Assembly (NCBI GenBank): GCA_017557265.1 | Contig: JAFZAM010000012.1 | Coordinates: forward strand, 1-9,982 | From: Oscillospiraceae bacterium | Lineage (GTDB): Bacteria; Bacillota; Clostridia; Oscillospirales; Oscillospiraceae | Length of the DNA: 9,982 nucleotides | Direction: 5' to 3' | Part shown: positions 6,381 to 9,982 of the stretch, piece by piece | How positions within the stretch are numbered: the first letter of the stretch is position 1 | How the letters are laid out: each line of letters starts with the position of its first letter | Translations under genes and position numbers: made by a program | Notes under the pieces: model-generated | Seen by the model: only the letters and a program-made list of their open reading frames with translations | Databases searched by the model: none | Told to the model about the DNA's origin: nothing

Positions 6381-8281
6381 CAGTCTTCCAGCTTTCTTAT
6401 GGATTCGTCGAGCCAGCTCACGTGCTGAATGAGCATGAGCGGCGGAACGACGCCCGGCTCGATGCGCTGGACGCCCGTATTGTCGTATACCGGGCCCTCG
6501 AACGGCCTGAGGCGGCCCTCGACGACCAGATCGCGGAACAGCCGCACCGTCTTGACCGTGTTGACGCCGACGACCTCATCGTTGGTGAAGACGTCGGTGA
6601 TGCCCGTCGAGATGCCCCAGCCGAAGTGGATGGGGTTGCCGGGGATGTGCTTGTCGAGCAGGCTCGTGCGGCCCTCGATCGGGCCCTCGCAGGACTTGGC
6701 GTAAAAGCGCTCCCAGTCGAGCGTCATCGAGCCGAGGCACTCGAGCTGCGCGCCGGTCTTGCGGTCGAGCCTGTAGACCTGCGCGTAGGTCTCGGGCGAG
6801 CCCTTGGCGGCGAGGCGGTTCTCGTCCGAGTAGCGGACGAAGGCGACGTCCGCGCCGTTTTCCGCGAAGACGCGGCAGGCCTCGTCGTAGTCCTTGAACT
6901 TGTCGACGTCCTTGAGGACGTACTGGAGGATCTTCGCGCGCGGGTTTATGAGCTTGGCCCCGAACGCGAAGCCGTTTATCGCGTAGGTCGGCGCGTAGCC
7001 GAACAGCACCGCGTCCATATATCCGAGGACGCCCGTCTCGCTCTGCAGGGCGGCGAGCACGCCGCAGAGGAACGTCGTGTCGTACATGCGGACGTAGTAG
7101 GTGTCGAGGTCCCTTCCCGCGCGCGGTATGTCGCAGTTCATGATGATGACGTCCGGGTTTTCCAGCGAGACGCGCAGCGCGCCCTCCGACTGCGTCGGGG
7201 AGGTGCAGATTATCATCGTCGGCTTCTCGGCGGCTATGGCGGCGAGGTCGCCGTAGACCCCGTCGGGCCCGTCGCCTATGTCGAAATGCTCGGTTATCTT
7301 GATGAGCGAGCCGTATCTGCGCTCGATGCGCGCGGCCGCGGCGGCGTGGCGCCTGGTCCAGGAGTTGGTCTCGGGCGTGCCGTCGAAGGCGAAGGCGATA
7401 TGCACGTTCTTCTTGGGCTTGAGCTTCTTCGGCTCGTACTGCATGTCGAGCCTCGTCGCCTCGAGCATGTCGGTCTTGCGCGCGCCGCTGAAGACCTCGA
7501 GCTGCGGGATCATGCTCTTGATGTTCTTCTTGAGCTCCGCGGAGCTCTCGTTGTAGGGGTAGCCGAAGACCATCAGATATACCATGAGCGCGTCGCCCGT
7601 CGTGACGTTCTTGACGTCGGGGTTGACGCTCTTGTAGGCCGTGCGGAACGAGCGGTGGACGCGGTTTATGACGTCGCCGACAGGCTCGGTTATCTCCGGA
7701 TGCTCCTCGATATACTTCTCCGTCTGCTCGACGAGCCTCGTGAACATGCCGGGGTGCGAGAACCAGAGGTTGTCGAAGAAGCGGCGCTTGTCGAAATCGA
7801 GGAACTCGTAGTATATCGTTATGTCGCGGTTGGTCTCGTCGCGCTGCGGGATGAGGCGGATGACGTTGCCGTAGATGGAAGCGGCGCCGACGTAGTTCAT
7901 CGTCGAGACGCGCTTGTTGCCCTCCTGGACGTAGTATCTGTTGAGATACTCGTAGACGAGGATGGGCTCGCGTATGCCCTCCTTGAGCTGGCTCATGTAG
8001 AGCTTCTGCCACTTGATGGCGAACTCCGTGTCGTCGGCCAGCAGCGGCATCCAGTTGCCCGCGAAGGTGTTCGAGCGCATCGCCGTCCTCGTGCCTATGA
8101 TGCGGCGCAGGGGTATCTCGTGGTGCCCGAGGTTTATCTCGCCGAGGATCTCGACGCCCTGCAGCCTGTCCTCGAGAACGGGCAGGTAGCCGTGCGTCGC
8201 GTCGTTCGCGTGCTCGGAGACGTACTTTCGCCCGAGTTTGCGCGCGCCCTGATATGCCGATCTCCCGTCTGTCTCAGCCAT
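6380..8281 (-). CDS. Cytoplasmic fusion of a ParB/sulfiredoxin-like domain and a BMP-like ligand-binding domain
   Basis: This 633-residue protein has no signal peptide, lipobox or membrane segment, so it is predicted cytoplasmic. Residues about 45-146 resemble a ParB/Srx-fold domain: EIPLRRIIGTR (55-65), a helical stretch, GIREPILVYE (102-111), and YYVQEGNKRVS (116-126), which corresponds to the ParB box 'GxxR'. Residues about 150-285 are a mostly charged, probably helical linker. Residues about 292-600 resemble a BMP/PnrA-type nucleoside-binding domain. YDTTFLCGVLAAL (400-412), ETGVLGYMDAVLFGYAP and GFAFGAKLINPRAKI (437-451) align directly with the lipoprotein encoded at 8452-9603. The start is ATG at 8281 with AGGAGG at 8290-8295. 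An upstream in-frame TTG at 8350 is part of the -35 box and is not used. The gene has its own promoter and overlaps xpt by 1 nt. Function is unknown; an intracellular nucleoside-responsive regulator is my inference. Confidence 0.82.
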   Translation of the reverse strand: MAETDGRSAYQGARKLGRKYVSEHANDATHGYLPVLEDRLQGVEILGEINLGHHEIPLRRIIGTRTAMRSNTFAGNWMPLLADDTEFAIKWQKLYMSQLKEGIREPILVYEYLNRYYVQEGNKRVSTMNYVGAASIYGNVIRLIPQRDETNRDITIYYEFLDFDKRRFFDNLWFSHPGMFTRLVEQTEKYIEEHPEITEPVGDVINRVHRSFRTAYKSVNPDVKNVTTGDALMVYLMVFGYPYNESSAELKKNIKSMIPQLEVFSGARKTDMLEATRLDMQYEPKKLKPKKNVHIAFAFDGTPETNSWTRRHAAAAARIERRYGSLIKITEHFDIGDGPDGVYGDLAAIAAEKPTMIICTSPTQSEGALRVSLENPDVIIMNCDIPRAGRDLDTYYVRMYDTTFLCGVLAALQSETGVLGYMDAVLFGYAPTYAINGFAFGAKLINPRAKILQYVLKDVDKFKDYDEACRVFAENGADVAFVRYSDENRLAAKGSPETYAQVYRLDRKTGAQLECLGSMTLDWERFYAKSCEGPIEGRTSLLDKHIPGNPIHFGWGISTGITDVFTNDEVVGVNTVKTVRLFRDLVVEGRLRPFEGPVYDNTGVQRIEPGVVPPLMLIQHVSWLDESIRKLED

Positions 8282-8289
8282 GTTCGGAG

Positions 8290-8295
8290 CCTCCT
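8290..8295 (-). promoter_or_regulatory. Ribosome-binding site fixing the ATG start of the ParB/BMP fusion
   Basis: AGGAGG on the minus strand lies 8 nt before ATG at 8281. This decides against the longer open frame beginning at 8350, which would start within the promoter. Confidence 0.85.
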
Positions 8296-8321
8296 TGACT
8301 TCGATTGTTGTCTTACCCTTT

Positions 8322-8350
8322 ATTCTACCATCCGGGGGAGGATTTATCAA
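8322..8350 (-). promoter_or_regulatory. Promoter of the ParB/BMP fusion - xpt - small membrane protein operon
   Basis: TTGATA (8345-8350) and TAGAAT (8322-8327), each five of six to consensus, are spaced exactly 17 bases. The start would be near 8315, giving a leader of about 34 nt. It lies just past the terminator of the BMP lipoprotein gene, so the two genes are separate transcription units. Confidence 0.85.
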
Positions 8351-8376
8351 TATACTTCGCGGCGCCCGGAGCGCAT

Positions 8377-8411
8377 AAAAAGATCCCCGCGGAGAAGTCT
8401 CCGCGGGGATC
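8377..8411 (-). terminator. Intrinsic terminator of the BMP lipoprotein gene
   Basis: A perfect 14-bp inverted repeat (gatccccgcggaga / tctccgcggggatc, 8382-8411) with a minimal loop is followed on the minus strand by TTTTT (8377-8381). It lies about 40 bases past the lipoprotein stop. Confidence 0.94.
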
Positions 8412-8451
8412 GGTGCGTCATATAATTCCCGCCGGAGCGGGGGAGGGACGC

Positions 8452-9603
8452 TTAGCCCTTGATGACGTTGATGCCGGGGATGATGTAGGCGAAGGACGGA
8501 GCCGAGACGGCCTCGCTCTCGTGGAAGTACTCGCCCTCAGGGATGTTGAGGTCGTCGCCGCCGCCGACGGCGGTGCCGGTGAGAGGACCGTCGAAGACGT
8601 GGATCTCGCCGCTGAGGAGCTTGGCCTTGGCTTCTTCAATGGCCTCGGCGGTGCCCGGAGCGATTATATCCTCGTTGAGCGGGCTGAGGAAGACGGCGCC
8701 CTCGGAGAGGCCCTGGCACCAGTCGGTGGCGATGGGCTGGCCGTTGAGCACGCAGTTGACGGCGTAGATGAGGTACTTGCTCCAGTCGGCGCGGGCGGAG
8801 ACGAGGGAGGCGGTCGGAGCGGCGGGGATCATGTCGGCGTTGTAGCCGCACTGCCAGACGCCGTTCTGGGCGGCGGTGGTGGCGGGGGCGGTGGAGTCGG
8901 AGTGCTGGGAGATGACGTCGCAGCCGCCGTCGATGAGCGCCTGGGCGACCTGGGACTCAACGGTCGGGTCGTTCCAGGAGTTGGTGTACATGACGTCCAT
9001 CGTCACTTCGGGGTTGACGCTCTTGGCGCCGAGATAGAAGGCGGTGTAGCCGGAGATGACTTCCGCGAAGTCGAACGCGGCGACGTAGCCGAGCTTGTTG
9101 GTCTCGGTCTTGAGGCCGGCGGCGATACCGGCGAGATAGCGGGCCTCATAGATGGAGACGAAGTAGTTGTGGTAGTTGGGAAGGTTCTCGAGGGCGGCCT
9201 TGTAGCCGGTGGCGTGGCAGAACTCGACGTTCGGATAATCCTTGGCGACGGTGACCATGTAGTCCTCGAAGCCGAAGCTGGTCGCGAAGATGATGTTGCA
9301 GCCGGCCTCGACGAGCTCGCGGATGGCGGTCTCGCACTCGGAGCCCTCGGGGGTGTTGTACTTGTTGATGACCTGATCCTCGCGCAGGCCCAGAGCCTTC
9401 ATCATGTTCTGGGTGCCGAGGTCATGGTTGTAGGTGTAGCCCATGTCGGACGGGTCGGAGATATGGACGCAGCCTATCTTGATGTTGTCCTTGGTGATGC
9501 CGGCGGAGGCGTCGGGAGTGGGATTTGCGGCGGGTTTGGCAGAGCACGCGACCAGCGCGAAGAGCATGATCACGGCGATGACCAGCGCGATAACTTTCTT
9601 CAT
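8452..9603 (-). CDS. BMP-family nucleoside-binding lipoprotein (ABC transporter substrate-binding protein)
   Basis: This 383-residue protein would capture ligand outside the cell for the NupOPQ-like transporter. It has a lipoprotein signal peptide: basic MKK, a hydrophobic core, then lipobox LVAC with C20 as the lipidation site. A flexible Ala/Pro/Ser linker follows to about residue 36. The body is a BMP/PnrA-type two-lobe fold: IKIGCVHISDPSDMGYTYNH (41-60), NIIFATSFGFEDYM (103-116), YEARYLAGIAAGL (152-164), KLGYVAAF (170-177), VISGYTAFYLGAKSVNP (182-198), and EIHVFDGPL (333-341). The family mostly binds purine nucleosides. The exact ligand is not shown here, though xpt nearby favours purines. 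ATG at 9603 has AGAAGGGG at 9612-9619. The gene has its own promoter, leader hairpin and terminator, is 3 kb from the transporter genes and points the other way. It uses ATC rather than ATA for most isoleucines, which suggests high expression. Confidence 0.95.
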   Translation of the reverse strand: MKKVIALVIAVIMLFALVACSAKPAANPTPDASAGITKDNIKIGCVHISDPSDMGYTYNHDLGTQNMMKALGLREDQVINKYNTPEGSECETAIRELVEAGCNIIFATSFGFEDYMVTVAKDYPNVEFCHATGYKAALENLPNYHNYFVSIYEARYLAGIAAGLKTETNKLGYVAAFDFAEVISGYTAFYLGAKSVNPEVTMDVMYTNSWNDPTVESQVAQALIDGGCDVISQHSDSTAPATTAAQNGVWQCGYNADMIPAAPTASLVSARADWSKYLIYAVNCVLNGQPIATDWCQGLSEGAVFLSPLNEDIIAPGTAEAIEEAKAKLLSGEIHVFDGPLTGTAVGGGDDLNIPEGEYFHESEAVSAPSFAYIIPGINVIKG

Positions 9604-9634
9604 CGATTGTACCCCTTCTGTTTTATAAAAATGG

Positions 9635-9661
9635 TTGAATGCGGAGTCTCACCGCATTCAA
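9635..9661 (-). promoter_or_regulatory. Leader hairpin upstream of the BMP lipoprotein gene
   Basis: A perfect 10-bp inverted repeat (ttgaatgcgg / ccgcattcaa) with a 7-nt loop lies within the predicted leader, about 8 nt after the transcription start. On the minus strand it is followed by CCATTTTTATAAAAC, so it could act as a weak attenuator. A 5' stabilising stem is equally possible. It does not match the purine riboswitch core. Confidence 0.6.
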
Positions 9662-9675
9662 AAAATCATAACAGA

Positions 9676-9704
9676 ATAATACTACATATTCGCCGTTTTT
9701 GCAA
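9676..9704 (-). promoter_or_regulatory. Promoter of the BMP lipoprotein gene
   Basis: TTGCAA (9699-9704) and TATTAT (9676-9681) are 17 bases apart on the minus strand. The start is expected near 9669, giving a leader of about 65 nt that holds the hairpin at 9635-9661. Confidence 0.75.
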
Positions 9705-9780
9705 GGACTTCGCACATTTTGTGTTATTTTGTTGAAAATGCATAATCGGCATACAAGAAGTGCCGCGCGAGGAGGAGAAA

Positions 9781-9807
9781 ATGCGCTTGACGGCGCGCCC
9801 CGAATAG
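9781..9807 (+). other. Possible 8-codon leader ORF ahead of the peptidase gene
   Basis: ATG CGC TTG ACG GCG CGC CCC GAA TAG encodes MRLTARPE and is preceded by AGGAGG (9770-9775) at 5-nt spacing. It overlaps the -35 box of the peptidase promoter, so it could be translated only from an upstream start. The sequence offers one weak candidate, TTGTGT and CATAAT spaced 16 bases (about 9719-9746). It may be chance. Confidence 0.25.
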
Positions 9808-9815
9808 ATGATAAT
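9787..9815 (+). promoter_or_regulatory. Promoter of the M3 oligoendopeptidase gene
   Basis: TTGACG (9787-9792) and GATAAT (9810-9815), each five of six to consensus, are spaced 17 bases. The start would be near 9822, about 30 nt before the ATG. A 6-bp inverted repeat (ATGATA / TATCAT, 9808-9822) covers the -10 box and start site. Confidence 0.8.
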
Positions 9816-9852
9816 ATATCATAGATTTGTATACGCTGCGCGGAGGAACGAG

Positions 9853-9982
9853 ATGAAGTTTTCGGATATGCCGTACGCGCGCCCGGACATGCGCGCCTTC
9901 GCGGCAGGGATGCGCTCTCACGCTATGCTGCTGGCCTCGGCGAAGGACGTCTCGGAGGCGGAAGCCGCCGTCGCGGCCGCCG
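9853..9982 (+). CDS. M3-family oligoendopeptidase, N-terminus only (partial)
   Basis: The frame is open from ATG at 9853 to the end of the window, giving 43 codons that begin MKFSDMPYARPDMRAFAAGM. This resembles the conserved N-terminus of clostridial M3-family (PepF-like) oligoendopeptidases, which typically begin MKFSEMPYxRPD. These are cytoplasmic zinc peptidases that cut short peptides; the HExxH zinc site would be far downstream, outside this window. GGAGG at 9842-9846 sits 6 nt before the ATG, and a good promoter lies ahead. The identification rests only on the first 15 or so residues, so it is tentative, but the gene itself is secure. Confidence 0.65.
   Translation, partial: MKFSDMPYARPDMRAFAAGMRSHAMLLASAKDVSEAEAAVAAA

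Noticed and set aside
6380..8281. Chromosome partition ParB
   Set aside because: Only the N-terminal fold pattern is shared. There is no evident ParB helix-turn-helix or dimerisation region, no parA neighbour and no parS-like site seen; the other half is BMP-like.
8282..8350. N-terminal extension of the fusion gene from TTG at 8350
   Set aside because: That TTG is the first part of the -35 box TTGATA, the extension would cover the -10 box, and AGGAGG is placed for the ATG at 8281.
6422..8425. 667-codon open frame on the plus strand, opposite the fusion gene
   Set aside because: It lies antisense to a well-supported gene, its product is a monotonous mix of Ala, Val, Asp, Glu, Leu and Arg with no recognisable domain, and it runs across the fusion gene's promoter. 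GC-rich codon use on the other strand explains it.
8282..8451. Purine riboswitch ahead of the xpt operon or the BMP gene
   Set aside because: The leaders (about 34 and 65 nt by predicted starts) are too short or lack the conserved three-way-junction core; only simple hairpins are present.
8305..9735. 476-codon open frame on the plus strand, opposite the BMP lipoprotein gene
   Set aside because: Low-complexity Gly/Val/Asp/Ala product antisense to a clear lipoprotein gene and spanning its terminator; a composition shadow.
1..9982. Mobile element, phage or CRISPR content
   Set aside because: No transposase, integrase or phage gene, no terminal inverted repeats with target duplications, and no regularly spaced direct repeats seen. 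The tRNA-Ser has no integrase or duplicated 3' end nearby.

Overview
This window comes from a GC-rich member of the Firmicutes. It looks most like an uncultured clostridial gut-type bacterium (Oscillospirales or Christensenellales-like), but that placement is inference. The support is: strong AGGAGG ribosome-binding sites, frequent TTG and GTG starts, near-consensus TTGACA/TATAAT promoters, intrinsic terminators, a tRNA with encoded CCA, and clostridial-type BMP/Nup transporter, Xpt and M3-peptidase genes. Nothing suggests a phage, an insertion sequence or a CRISPR array.

Layout from left to right. (1) Minus strand, 1-767: the N-terminal 255 codons of an acyltransferase-3 family membrane protein, running off the left edge. 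(2) Minus strand, 831-1652: a tRNA-Ser(CGA) with its own promoter, then a perfect hairpin, then an AqpZ-like aquaporin ending at a strong terminator. (3) Plus strand, 1840-5475: a three-gene operon with overlapping cistrons encoding a double-domain ATPase and two permeases of a BMP/Nup-type nucleoside ABC transporter. (4) A bidirectional terminator at about 5482-5518. (5) Minus strand, 5531-8281: an apparent three-gene operon. It has a cytoplasmic protein joining a ParB/sulfiredoxin-like N-terminal domain to a BMP-like ligand-binding domain, then xanthine phosphoribosyltransferase (xpt), then a 67-residue single-pass membrane protein. (6) Minus strand, 8452-9603: the BMP-family lipoprotein, with its own promoter, leader hairpin and terminator. 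(7) Plus strand, from 9853: the start of an M3-family oligoendopeptidase.

Most of the window forms one theme, purine nucleoside or base uptake and salvage. The lipoprotein would capture the ligand outside the membrane, the NupOPQ-like ATPase and permeases would import it, and Xpt would convert xanthine to XMP. The ParB/Srx-BMP fusion lies directly upstream of xpt (1-nt stop/start overlap). It carries a signal-less relative of the substrate-binding lipoprotein and is the most unusual item here. A plausible but unproven idea is that it reads intracellular nucleoside and regulates the locus.

No stretch longer than 300 bases lacks a gene. The longest gap, 9604-9852, holds two divergent promoters, a leader hairpin and a very short possible ORF.
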